Shown: in pieces, positions 46,714 through 54,622 of the stretch
How the letters are laid out: each line of letters starts with the position of its first letter
Position numbering within the stretch: position 1 is the stretch's first letter
Origin: Umezawaea sp049997955
GTDB taxonomy: Bacteria > Actinomycetota > Actinomycetes > Mycobacteriales > Pseudonocardiaceae
Direction: 5' to 3'
Assembly (NCBI GenBank): GCA_049997955.1
Contig: JAEBDY010000004.1
Coordinates: 434,001-498,000 of the forward strand
Length of the DNA: 64,000 bases
Program-made: the position numbers and the translations under genes
Notes under the pieces: model-generated
Seen by the model: only the letters and a program-made list of their open reading frames with translations
Database searches by the model: none
What the model was told of the DNA's origin: nothing

Positions 46714-46982
46714 CGGCCCACCATAGTGGTGCGTGCTGGTCAGCGAGCCCTGGAGGTCGTCACCGCACGGCGGCGCGGCTGAGCGAGCACGACGACCGCG
46801 AACAGTTCCTCGCGGGCATCGACATATTCCTGGCGGGCGTCGCCACCCTGCGATAGGCGACCGCCGCGCTTGCGCCGATCACCGGGCAGTGCTCCTCGCC
46901 CACCACGCCACTTCGGACGGGCGAGTCGGGTCGTGGGCTCGGACGGTTGGTCGTCGACGTCGTGGCCGCACGTCCGCGCGGC
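46714..46982. other. Intergenic stretch, no gene recognised
   Basis: About 270 bases between two leftward genes; no motif or clear promoter seen. Confidence 0.3.
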
Positions 46983-47261
46983 TCACGTCCGCGCCGCCGC
47001 CAGCGATGTCCGCTGCCCCGGAACACGAGCGCGGGAGCCTGCCGGGCGCGGGAACAGGAGGATGCCCTCGTGCTGTCTCCACGACGTGTCGCAGTCCGCG
47101 CAGGTGGGCCAGCACCACTCGGTCTTCGACGGAGCGGTGTGCGGAACGGCCACCGGTTCGCCGCACAGGGTCGTACCGGCGTCTCCGCCGACGAAGCAGT
47201 CGGAGACGGCGTGCCGCCGACCGTTGTACGGGAACCAGCGGAAGGGTCGACTTCCCACCAC
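46983..47261 (-). CDS. Small zinc-finger-like actinomycete protein
   Basis: 92 aa. The pattern FRWFPYNGRRHAVSD, then GTTLCGEPVAVP, then WCWPTCADCDTSWRQHEGI is that of a small actinobacterial (Pseudonocardiaceae-type) zinc-finger-like family of unknown function, with C-x(n)-W-C-W-P-T-C-x2-C as likely metal ligands plus the early histidine. The last 25 residues are arginine-rich and probably disordered. It stands alone between the VOC gene and the tyrosine phosphatase. Confidence 0.65.
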   Translation of the reverse strand: MVGSRPFRWFPYNGRRHAVSDCFVGGDAGTTLCGEPVAVPHTAPSKTEWCWPTCADCDTSWRQHEGILLFPRPAGSRARVPGQRTSLAAART

Positions 47262-47412
47262 AGCACCTCACAGAAATGGGGACAACACGTGACAGACCTC
47301 GTCGCGGGGCAAGCGATTACTCGCCAATCGCGGCACGGTCGGGATTCCTCGGGCCGTGGGCGTCCTCGGCACCGGACGCCCCGACGACGACCGAGGCGAA
47401 CTCGCGATCGGT

Positions 47413-48069
47413 TCAGCCACCACCACCTGTCTCCGTCGTGGTGCTCGCCTGGTTCGTGAACGACGTCGTCCGCCCCTCACCGAGGATCGCGTCCAGCACG
47501 GTGCGCGTCGCCGATCCGATCAGCGCGTAGCTGCGCGCTCGCACCTCCTCCGGTCCGCCCATGGGATCGGGCACGGAGTCGTCCTCCGGGCTGACCGGTG
47601 GTGCCATGCCGCGTTCCATCGCCGCCTCCGCGACGGCGGCGCGGGCCCGGCGCACCGCGTCCTGCTCGAACGGGTCCAGCTCCGCGGACGCCAGCAGACG
47701 GGCGAACTCCAGCAGGCAGAACGTCGTGCGCAACGCCGCCGGGTGCGTCGCCACCACGAGTGCGCGGTGCTCGCGCTCCGCCGTCAGCACCAGGTCGGCC
47801 GCGGCCACGGTGGCGCGGTCCACCTGCTGCGCGACGTGCCGCGTCCGGGACTCGCGGTGCAGCCCGCAGCGGATCAACTCGGCGCGGGTGCGGGGGTCCA
47901 TGTCCGCGCCGACAACCGCGCTGACGCCCGCGCTGCCGACGGAGAAGCGTTCCGCTTCCAGCGGTTGGAGCCGCCGCGTCAGCAGGTGGCGGGTCACCAC
48001 CTCGGCGAACGGCGAGCGGCAGATGTTCCCCCGGCACACGAAGAGGATCCGGAACCTGTCGCCGGTCAC
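47413..48069 (-). CDS. Low-molecular-weight protein-tyrosine phosphatase (Wzb-like)
   Basis: 218 aa from the GTG at 48069, which overlaps the upstream LCP gene stop by 4 nt. The phosphate-binding loop is C12-RGNIC-R18-SP in ILFVCRGNICRSPFAEVV. A later DPMGG-type segment (SVPDPMGGPEEV) supplies the general-acid aspartate. The family's usual length is about 150-190 aa; here a C-terminal serine/threonine-rich tail of about 20 residues is added. In exopolysaccharide operons this enzyme dephosphorylates the partner BY-kinase, which is encoded two genes upstream. Confidence 0.93.
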   Translation of the reverse strand: MTGDRFRILFVCRGNICRSPFAEVVTRHLLTRRLQPLEAERFSVGSAGVSAVVGADMDPRTRAELIRCGLHRESRTRHVAQQVDRATVAAADLVLTAEREHRALVVATHPAALRTTFCLLEFARLLASAELDPFEQDAVRRARAAVAEAAMERGMAPPVSPEDDSVPDPMGGPEEVRARSYALIGSATRTVLDAILGEGRTTSFTNQASTTTETGGGG

Positions 48070-48587
48070 CGCGGCGCCCCGCCCAGCACGGCGGAGGAGT
48101 GGGTTTCCAGGTACCGGCTGCTCACCGCGTCGACGAACTCGTAGCCGCTGAGCGGATCGGCAAGCAGGTTGCCCGAGACGATCTTCGAGTGCAGCGCTAG
48201 CAGCGCGTTCCGCTGACGCCGCACGCGGTCCAGGTCTCCGAGGGGCAGGCCGTGGCGCACCCGGACGTGCTCGAGCGCGCCGCAGCCGTCGAGGAACGTC
48301 AACCCGCGTGCGGCTTCCCCGGTCGGCTGCGCGGGTCGCTCCGCGGGATCCAGGCCGCCGAACACCGCGGGCACCCGTTCCACGTTGGCCGCGAGGTGTT
48401 CGGTGACCCCGTGGAGACCGCCCATGACGCACAGCAGCACGACCGCGATGGCGCGCAGGGCCCGTTTGCGCCGTCGGTGGCGACGTTCCCGCGTGGCGAC
48501 GGGGGTGCCCGGCCGCGGTTCCCGCCCGTCCGCCGCGCCCGGTTCCCCATCGCGGTGATCGTCGGGCTGCCCCGGTGGCGTGGTCAT
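48066..48587 (-). CDS. LytR-CpsA-Psr (LCP) protein with internal deletion
   Basis: 173 aa. Residues 30-60 are a basic stretch and one membrane helix (RAIAVVLLCVMGGLHGVTEH). Residues 68-100 match the start of an LCP extracellular region (NVERVPAVFGGLDPAERPAQ, GLTFL). Directly after comes GALEHVRVRHGLPLGDLDRV, which in LCP proteins lies about 130 residues further on. The frame is intact, so an in-frame deletion has removed the arginine/aspartate-rich pyrophosphate-binding core between L99 and G101. LCP enzymes attach glycopolymers to peptidoglycan; this one probably cannot do so alone. It overlaps both neighbours by 4 nt. Confidence 0.82.
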   Translation of the reverse strand: MTTPPGQPDDHRDGEPGAADGREPRPGTPVATRERRHRRRKRALRAIAVVLLCVMGGLHGVTEHLAANVERVPAVFGGLDPAERPAQPTGEAARGLTFLDGCGALEHVRVRHGLPLGDLDRVRRQRNALLALHSKIVSGNLLADPLSGYEFVDAVSSRYLETHSSAVLGGAPR

Positions 48588-50023
48588 CGGCGGGTGGACG
48601 TGGGCGGGGAAGGACTGGGCGGCGTGAGGGGTTTTCCCGGCAGGGCCTGCTGCGGCGCGGACTCCCCGGTCGCGGTCACCGGCTGCGAGTCGTAGCCCTG
48701 GTAGTACCGGTAGCCCTCGGCCGTGCCGGACCTCGGCGTCATGGTCATGACGGTGCCGAGCAACCGGGCCGACACCGCGGTCAGCGCGGCGGCAGCGGCC
48801 TTCACCTGGTTCCTGGACGTCTTGCCGTGCCGCACCACCAGCAGGGCCCCGTCGCACCGGGCCGCGAGGATCGCCGCGTCGGTGACCGGGAGCAGCGGAG
48901 GGGTGTCGACGAGCACGACGTCGAACCGGCGTTCCAGCTCGTCGAGCAGGTCGGCCATGTGCTGGGAGGCCAGCAGTTCGCTGGGGTTGGGCGGGATCTG
49001 GCCGCTGGCGAGCACGGTCAGGCCGTCGCGTCCCCAGGGCTGCAACGCGTGCTCCAGGCTCGCGTGGTCGATCAGGACGCTGGTCACCCCGACCGCCCGC
49101 TCCAGCCCCAGGTACTCCCCGACACGGGCTCGGCGGAGGTCGGCGTCCACGAGGACGACCTTCTTCCCCGCCTGGGCCAGGGTGATGGCGAGGTTGCAGA
49201 CCGTCGTCGTCTTGCCCTCGCTGGGCAGCGAACTCGTGATGACGACGACCTTGACCGGGTTGTCCACGTCGACGAACTGGAGGTTGGTGCGGATCTGCCG
49301 CAGCGACTCGGAACGGGACGCCCCAGGGCTTTCGTGCACGATCAACGGGGCGGCGGGGACCTTGGCGTCGAACGCGATCGACCCGAGCGAAGGCGCGTCC
49401 ACCAGCTCGCGCAACGCCTCGGCGGACTTCACCGACGTGTCGAGCGCGTTGCGGACGAAGGCGGCGCCGACACCCGCGAGCAGACCGACGAGCGCACCGA
49501 GCAGGAGGTTCTGCAGCGGTCGCGGCGAGGTGGGGGTGGTCGGGGTCGCGGCCGGTTCGACGACCCTCGCGGTGACCGCGGGCTCGCCGCCGCCCGCGGG
49601 CCTCTCCAGTTCGGCCACGAGTGCGGTGAACGAGCCTGCCACGGTGTCGGCGATTCGCTGCGCCCGCTGGGGCGAGGGGTCGGTCGCGGACACGGTCAGC
49701 AGCACCGTGCCCGCGCGCACGGACGCGGTGATCGCGGACGGGGCGGCGGCCAAGCCCTGCTGCTCCACCTCTCGCAGGACACGGGAACTGGTCACCAGCT
49801 GGGTGTAGGACTTGACCTTCTGCTGGGACAGGAGGCTGCCCTGGTAAGCCTGGGTCGCCGTGCCGTCCGGGTCCCTCGCGGCGACGAACAGGGTTACCTC
49901 GGCGGTGTAGGACGGCGTGGAGAACCACGTCACCGCGCCCGCGGCCGCGATCCCCAGCGCGAGGCTCACGAGCACGAGCTTCCACCGCTCGCGAAGGACG
50001 TGCAGGTTCTCATGCAGTGACAC
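48584..50023 (-). CDS. Wzz/BY-kinase-type polysaccharide co-polymerase
   Basis: 479 aa from the GTG at 50023. TM1 is residues 16-34 and TM2 171-191, enclosing a Wzz-like periplasmic domain. The cytoplasmic kinase has Walker A at SSLPSEGKTTT (K271), Walker A' at VVLVDADLRR (D294) and Walker B at VVLVDTPPLLPV (D373). A C-terminal tyrosine cluster (Y438, Y440, Y441, Y444 in EGYRYYQGY) is the autophosphorylation site. In these systems the kinase sets chain length and activity of Wzx/Wzy assembly. It is divergent from the glycan operon starting at 50563. Confidence 0.95.
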   Translation of the reverse strand: MSLHENLHVLRERWKLVLVSLALGIAAAGAVTWFSTPSYTAEVTLFVAARDPDGTATQAYQGSLLSQQKVKSYTQLVTSSRVLREVEQQGLAAAPSAITASVRAGTVLLTVSATDPSPQRAQRIADTVAGSFTALVAELERPAGGGEPAVTARVVEPAATPTTPTSPRPLQNLLLGALVGLLAGVGAAFVRNALDTSVKSAEALRELVDAPSLGSIAFDAKVPAAPLIVHESPGASRSESLRQIRTNLQFVDVDNPVKVVVITSSLPSEGKTTTVCNLAITLAQAGKKVVLVDADLRRARVGEYLGLERAVGVTSVLIDHASLEHALQPWGRDGLTVLASGQIPPNPSELLASQHMADLLDELERRFDVVLVDTPPLLPVTDAAILAARCDGALLVVRHGKTSRNQVKAAAAALTAVSARLLGTVMTMTPRSGTAEGYRYYQGYDSQPVTATGESAPQQALPGKPLTPPSPSPPTSTRR

Positions 50024-50562
50024 GGGACTTCTTCCTGTGGTGTGAATACGAGGTGGCGTCTTTCGAGAATGCTCACACCACCCCATCCGGCGCAACCCCC
50101 CGAATGTGTAATGCCGTCTTTTCGCATCGGCGTGGGAATGTAGCGAAGTGCGTCGACGCACTTCAGCAGGCCGTGGCACGGCCGCTCAATCCTCACAGGA
50201 TACACCTGATCTACTGCGATCGAGTGACATCCAATCGTAGGACAATGCCGCATTAGGTGACGACTTCGTCTCAAATAATCTGAATATTGGCCACAAAACA
50301 TGAAAAATCATTCTCCGATGACACGATCGGGTGAACGTGAGTAAGCGCTGTCCCCCTTTCAGCTCAAGTTGTCCATGACGTGGATTCGACTGATCGACGA
50401 CACCGATGACAGCACGCCGCGAAATTGCGGAAAAACTGAAGGTGAGGGTCTAGCAGTGCAGCAGAAAATGTGCTCGGCAGCACGGCTTGCACGTTCCGCG
50501 CTCTCCATCGACATCTCTTCCGCGCCCTCACGACCTCTCACCAACAGATTCCAGTTCTCCTG
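50024..50562. promoter_or_regulatory. Divergent control region of the exopolysaccharide locus
   Basis: About 540 bases, AT-richer than the genes around it (especially 50200-50330), between two divergent operons. It contains a GACGA-CT-TCGTC palindrome near 50257. It must hold both promoters and probably long 5' leaders. No gene is recognised. The composition suits Lsr2 binding. Confidence 0.5.
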
Positions 50563-52395
50563 ATGACGGTGAAGGCCGGTGCTCCCGCGGTCTGGATCGG
50601 GCGCAGGTGCGGCGTCCTGCTCGCCTGCCTCGACAGCGCGGCGTGGGCACTGGCCCTGGCGACGATGACCTGGTTCAGGTTCGCGCTGGAGTCGACGCGG
50701 GTCGACGGCAGGCACCTGCTCCTGTTCGTGGTGCTCGTGCTCGTCGCCAACTGGACGGTCGGCTGGGCGGCACACCTCTACGGGGGCCGGTACTGCGTGG
50801 GCAGCCTCGACGAGGCGATCGTCCTGGCGAGGGTCGTGGTCGTGGTCGGCGTCTTCGCCCTCCTCGCCGACCTCGCCCTGCCGGTCCCGCTGGTCCCGAG
50901 ATCGGTCCCCCCCACGGCGGCCTTCCTCGCGCTCTTCGTGTCCTGGTCGGCGCGGTGCGCGATCCGGCTGCGTCGCGAGCGCACGGTGCGCCCGGACGAT
51001 TCGGTGGCCCAGCGGGTGGTCATCCTCGGTGCGGGCGGCAGCGGGCAGCACCTGGTCCGCTCCATGCTGTCCGACCCGACGAGCGGCTACCTCCCCGTCG
51101 CGCTGCTCGACGACGACCCGGCCAAGCGCCCGCTGCGGGTCTGCGGGGTGCCGGTGTGCGGAACGGGCCGGGACGTCGCGGAGGTGGGTCGCCGAACCCG
51201 CGCATCCCTCCTGGTGATCGCGGTGCGCACCCCGGACGCGACGGTCGTCCGCGAGGTGTCCCGCGTCGCGCGGAAGAGCGGGCTCGGCGTCCGCATCCTC
51301 CCGTCGCTGACCGAGGTGTTCGGCTCCGACATCGGTGTCTCTGACCTCCGGGACATCGACGTCGCCGACCTGATCGGCAGGCGGCCCGCCGAGATGTGCG
51401 TCGACGCGGTCGAGGAATCCCTCGCGGGCAAGCGCATCCTGGTCACCGGCGCCGGCGGCTCGATCGGGTCCGAACTGTGCCGCCAGCTCCACCGGTTCCG
51501 ACCCGCCGAGCTGTACATGCTCGACCGCGACGAGTCCGCCCTGCACTCCGTTCGGCTGTCCATCCACCGCGAAGCGCTGCTGGACTCCCCCGACGTCGTG
51601 CTGTGCGACATCCGGGACGCGGGCTCGGTGCGGACGGCGTTCGAGCGGTGCCGCCCGGACGTGGTCTTCCACGCCGCGGCGCTCAAGCACCTGCCGATGC
51701 TGGAGCAGTACCCGTTGGAGGCCTGGAAGAACAACGTGCTCGGGACGCACCACGTCCTGGAGGCCGCGCGGTCGACCGGTGTCCGCACCTTCGTCAACAT
51801 CTCCACGGACAAGGCGGCCAACCCCACGAGCGTGCTCGGCCAGTCCAAGCGGATCGGGGAGCGGCTCACCGCGGAGGCCGCGACCAGGTCAGCGGGCGTG
51901 TACCTGTCCGTGAGGTTCGGCAACGTGCTCGGCAGCCGGGGTTCCGTGCTCAGCACGTTCACCGAGCAGTTGGCCCGCGGCGGCCCGATCACCGTCACGG
52001 ACCCCGATGTCACCCGGTTCTTCATGACGATCCCGGAAGCGGTGCACCTGGTGGTCCAGGCCTCGGTGATCGGCCGGTCCGGGGAGGCGCTCATCCTCGA
52101 CATGGGGGCGCCGGTGCGCATCGCCGACCTCGCCCACCAGCTGATGGAGATCTCCGGCAAGTCCGTTCCGGTGGTCTACACGGGTCTGAGGCAGGGCGAG
52201 AAGTTGCACGAGGAGCTGTTCGGCGCGGACGAGTTCGACACGCGGCCGCTGCACCCGACGATCTCGCACGTCATGGTCCCCCCTCTCGACCCCGAGCGGC
52301 TGTGGTCGCTCGCCTCGGCGGAGGGCGAGATCACGGCGCTGGACGAGTGCTCGACCTCCACCGAGGCCGCGCGCACGGTGGAGGTGACCACGTGA
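50563..52395 (+). CDS. Membrane nucleoside-diphosphate-sugar 4,6-dehydratase (PglF/CapD/WbpM type)
   Basis: 610 aa from the ATG at 50563; an earlier GTG at 50470 lacks a ribosome site. Residues 10-135 hold four membrane helices. Residues 150-250 form a CoA-binding-like Rossmann domain (VVILGAGGSGQHLV). Residues 288-580 form the extended SDR dehydratase: TGAGGSIGSEL (295-305), AALKHLPMLEQYP, and STDKAANPTSVLGQSKR, which carries the catalytic lysine but not the usual tyrosine, as in long-form WbpM/PglF enzymes. It converts UDP-GlcNAc to a 4-keto-6-deoxy sugar. It is the first gene of the rightward operon and overlaps the next by 4 nt. Confidence 0.94.
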   Translation: MTVKAGAPAVWIGRRCGVLLACLDSAAWALALATMTWFRFALESTRVDGRHLLLFVVLVLVANWTVGWAAHLYGGRYCVGSLDEAIVLARVVVVVGVFALLADLALPVPLVPRSVPPTAAFLALFVSWSARCAIRLRRERTVRPDDSVAQRVVILGAGGSGQHLVRSMLSDPTSGYLPVALLDDDPAKRPLRVCGVPVCGTGRDVAEVGRRTRASLLVIAVRTPDATVVREVSRVARKSGLGVRILPSLTEVFGSDIGVSDLRDIDVADLIGRRPAEMCVDAVEESLAGKRILVTGAGGSIGSELCRQLHRFRPAELYMLDRDESALHSVRLSIHREALLDSPDVVLCDIRDAGSVRTAFERCRPDVVFHAAALKHLPMLEQYPLEAWKNNVLGTHHVLEAARSTGVRTFVNISTDKAANPTSVLGQSKRIGERLTAEAATRSAGVYLSVRFGNVLGSRGSVLSTFTEQLARGGPITVTDPDVTRFFMTIPEAVHLVVQASVIGRSGEALILDMGAPVRIADLAHQLMEISGKSVPVVYTGLRQGEKLHEELFGADEFDTRPLHPTISHVMVPPLDPERLWSLASAEGEITALDECSTSTEAARTVEVTT

Positions 52396-53348
52396 GGGTC
52401 CTGGTCACGGGCGGCGCCGGTTTCATCGGCGCCAACCTGTGCCGGACCCTGGTGCGCCGGGGTGCCGAGGTCGTCGTGCTCGACGACCTCAGCACCGGGC
52501 GGCGCGACAACCTCAAGGGCCTCGACGTGGACTTGCGGGTGGCCTCCGTCCTCGACGACGCCGCGGTGGCGGACGCCTGCGCGGGAGCCGACTCGGTCGT
52601 GCACCTCGCGGCCGTGCCGTCGGTGGGGCGGTCGCTGCTGGACCCGCGGCGCAGCCACGACGTCAACGTGACCGGCACGCTGCAAGTCCTGGACGCGGCA
52701 CGCGCGGTCGCCGCGCACGTGGTGGTCGCCTCCTCCAGTTCCGTCTACGGGAGCAACCCGCAACTGCCCAAGGCCGAGTCGATGACGTGCGCGCCCGTCA
52801 GCCCGTACGCCGCGGGCAAGCTCGCCGCCGAGTCCTACGCGCTGGCCTACCAGAAGTGCTTCGGCCTGCGGTGCTCGGCGTTCCGGTTCTTCAACGTCTT
52901 CGGACCGCTCCAGGCACCCGGCCACGCCTACGCCGCGGTCATCCCCGCTTTCGCGTGGGCCGCGCTGCGCGGTGAGCCCCTCGTCGTCTTCGGCGACGGG
53001 GAGCAGAGCCGCGACTTCACCTTCGTGGACTCGGTGGTCGCCGTGCTCGGCGACAGCGTGTGGAGGGGCATCAGCGCCGACGCTCCGGTCAACCTCGCGT
53101 TCGGCACGCGGACCAGCCTCAACGAGGTGGTCGGCATGCTGTCGGCCCTCCTCGGCCACCGCCTCGACATCGAGCACCGCCCGGCGCGCATCGGCGACGT
53201 GCGGCACTCGCAGGCGTCCGTCGCCGTGCTGCGCGGCATGTTCCCGAAGATCGACCCCCTACCCCTGGAGGTGGCGCTGTGCCGAACCGTCGAGTGGATG
53301 GAACCCCTGGCCCGCGAGGCCCAGGTCGTCGTGGGGACGCGCGGATGA
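52392..53348 (+). CDS. NAD-dependent nucleotide-sugar epimerase/dehydratase
   Basis: 318 aa. GTG start overlaps the previous stop (GTGA). It has TGGAGFIGANL at the N-terminus, HLAAVPSV, SSSSVYGSN and the catalytic Y-x3-K in SPYAAGK: a standard extended SDR of the GalE/WbpP type. The C-terminal domain includes FNVFGPLQAPGHAYAAVIPA and DFTFVDSV. It probably epimerises C4 of a UDP-hexose or UDP-GlcNAc to supply one of the repeat-unit sugars. WbpP-like 4-epimerases often accompany the downstream UDP-sugar dehydrogenase type. Confidence 0.92.
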   Translation: MRVLVTGGAGFIGANLCRTLVRRGAEVVVLDDLSTGRRDNLKGLDVDLRVASVLDDAAVADACAGADSVVHLAAVPSVGRSLLDPRRSHDVNVTGTLQVLDAARAVAAHVVVASSSSVYGSNPQLPKAESMTCAPVSPYAAGKLAAESYALAYQKCFGLRCSAFRFFNVFGPLQAPGHAYAAVIPAFAWAALRGEPLVVFGDGEQSRDFTFVDSVVAVLGDSVWRGISADAPVNLAFGTRTSLNEVVGMLSALLGHRLDIEHRPARIGDVRHSQASVAVLRGMFPKIDPLPLEVALCRTVEWMEPLAREAQVVVGTRG

Positions 53349-54622
53349 CGACGGCGCACCGCCCGGTCGGGACGCTCGTGATCGTCGGCCAGGGCTACGT
53401 CGGCCTCCCGATCGCGATGCGGGCGGCCGAGGTCGGGTTCACGGTGCTGGGGATCGACCTGGACGAACGCCGCATCGCCTCGCTGGGGAGGGCCGACTCC
53501 TACGTCGAGGACGTGCCGGACGACCTGCTCGCCCGGATGCTGGCTTCCGGCCGCTTCCGAGCGACGACGTCGTTCGACGACGCCGCTGGGTTCTGCGCGG
53601 CGATCATCGCGGTGCCCACGCCGCTGCTGGACGGCGCTCCCGACCTCCGCTTCATCGAGGAGGCGGCGGCGAGCATCGCCCCGCACATCACCCCCGGCGC
53701 GCTCGTGGTGCTGGAGTCCACGACGTATCCGGGCACGACCGAGGAACTGCTCGTCCCCCTGTTGGAGTGTGGAAGCGGACTCGTGGCGGGCCGGGACTTC
53801 GCGGTCGGCTACAGCCCGGAGCGCATCGACCCCGGCAACTCGCGGTGGACCTTCGTCACCACGCCCAAGCTGATCTCCGGCATCGACGAGGCCTCACTGG
53901 TCAAGGTCGACGCGCTCTACTCGCAACTGGTCGACAAGACGGTGCCGGTGTCCTCCCCCAGGGAGGCCGAGTTGGCGAAGCTGCTGGAGAACACCTTCCG
54001 GCACGTCAACATCGCCCTGGTCAACGAGATCGCGATGTTCGCGGGCGAACTCGGTGTCGACGTGTGGGAGACGATCGACGCGGCGGCCACCAAACCGTTC
54101 GGGTTCCTGCGCTTCACACCGGGCCCCGGTGTCGGTGGCCACTGCCTGCCGGTGGACCCGACCTACCTGTCGTGGCAGGTGCGCACGCGACTCCACCGGA
54201 CGTTCCGGTTCGTGGAGCTGGCGAACGACGTCAACGAACACATGCCCGACTACGTCGTGGGGCGCGTGGTGCAAGCGCTCGACGGCCACCACAAGGCGAT
54301 CCTGGGCAGCAAGGTGCTGCTGCTCGGGATCGCCTACAAGGCGAACACCGGAGACCTGCGCGGCTCGCCGGGGCTCCGCGTGCGCGAGTTGCTCGTGGAG
54401 CTGGGCGCGGACGTCGACGTCGTCGACACCCACGTGGAACAGCACCGCTGCCCACCGGGGGTGCACCCGGTGCCCCTGTCCGAGGACGGTCTGCGCCGCG
54501 CCGACGTCGTGGTCCTGCTGTCCGACCACGACGACGTCGACTACGCCCTCGTCGAGCGGTTCGCCACCTGCCTGGTCGACACCCGGCACCGCCTCACCGG
54601 GAAGGTGGTGGAACACCTGTGA
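53345..54622 (+). CDS. UDP-sugar 6-dehydrogenase (WecC/UGD family)
   Basis: 425 aa; ATGA overlap with the upstream gene. The N-terminal NAD site is IVGQGYVGLPIA (13-24). The central helix carries ELAKLLENTFRHVNIALVNE, and the catalytic cysteine is C267 in GVGGHCLPVDP. The C-terminal UDP-binding domain has GIAYKANTGDLRGSPGL. It oxidises the C6 alcohol of a UDP-hexose or UDP-HexNAc to the uronic acid in two NAD-dependent steps. The glycan is therefore probably acidic. Sequence resembles the UDP-ManNAc/GlcNAc type at least as much as UDP-glucose dehydrogenase. Confidence 0.94.
   Translation: MTTAHRPVGTLVIVGQGYVGLPIAMRAAEVGFTVLGIDLDERRIASLGRADSYVEDVPDDLLARMLASGRFRATTSFDDAAGFCAAIIAVPTPLLDGAPDLRFIEEAAASIAPHITPGALVVLESTTYPGTTEELLVPLLECGSGLVAGRDFAVGYSPERIDPGNSRWTFVTTPKLISGIDEASLVKVDALYSQLVDKTVPVSSPREAELAKLLENTFRHVNIALVNEIAMFAGELGVDVWETIDAAATKPFGFLRFTPGPGVGGHCLPVDPTYLSWQVRTRLHRTFRFVELANDVNEHMPDYVVGRVVQALDGHHKAILGSKVLLLGIAYKANTGDLRGSPGLRVRELLVELGADVDVVDTHVEQHRCPPGVHPVPLSEDGLRRADVVVLLSDHDDVDYALVERFATCLVDTRHRLTGKVVEHL

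Noticed and set aside
47356..48144. Rightward open frames opposite the tyrosine phosphatase gene.
   Set aside because: They have no motifs, while the leftward frame has the CRGNICRS phosphate loop and fits the operon.
48066..49985. A 639-codon leftward frame covering the BY-kinase gene in a different frame and ending as the LCP protein.
   Set aside because: Only the last 174 codons, from the ATG at 48587, have coding features; the rest is a shadow of the kinase gene.
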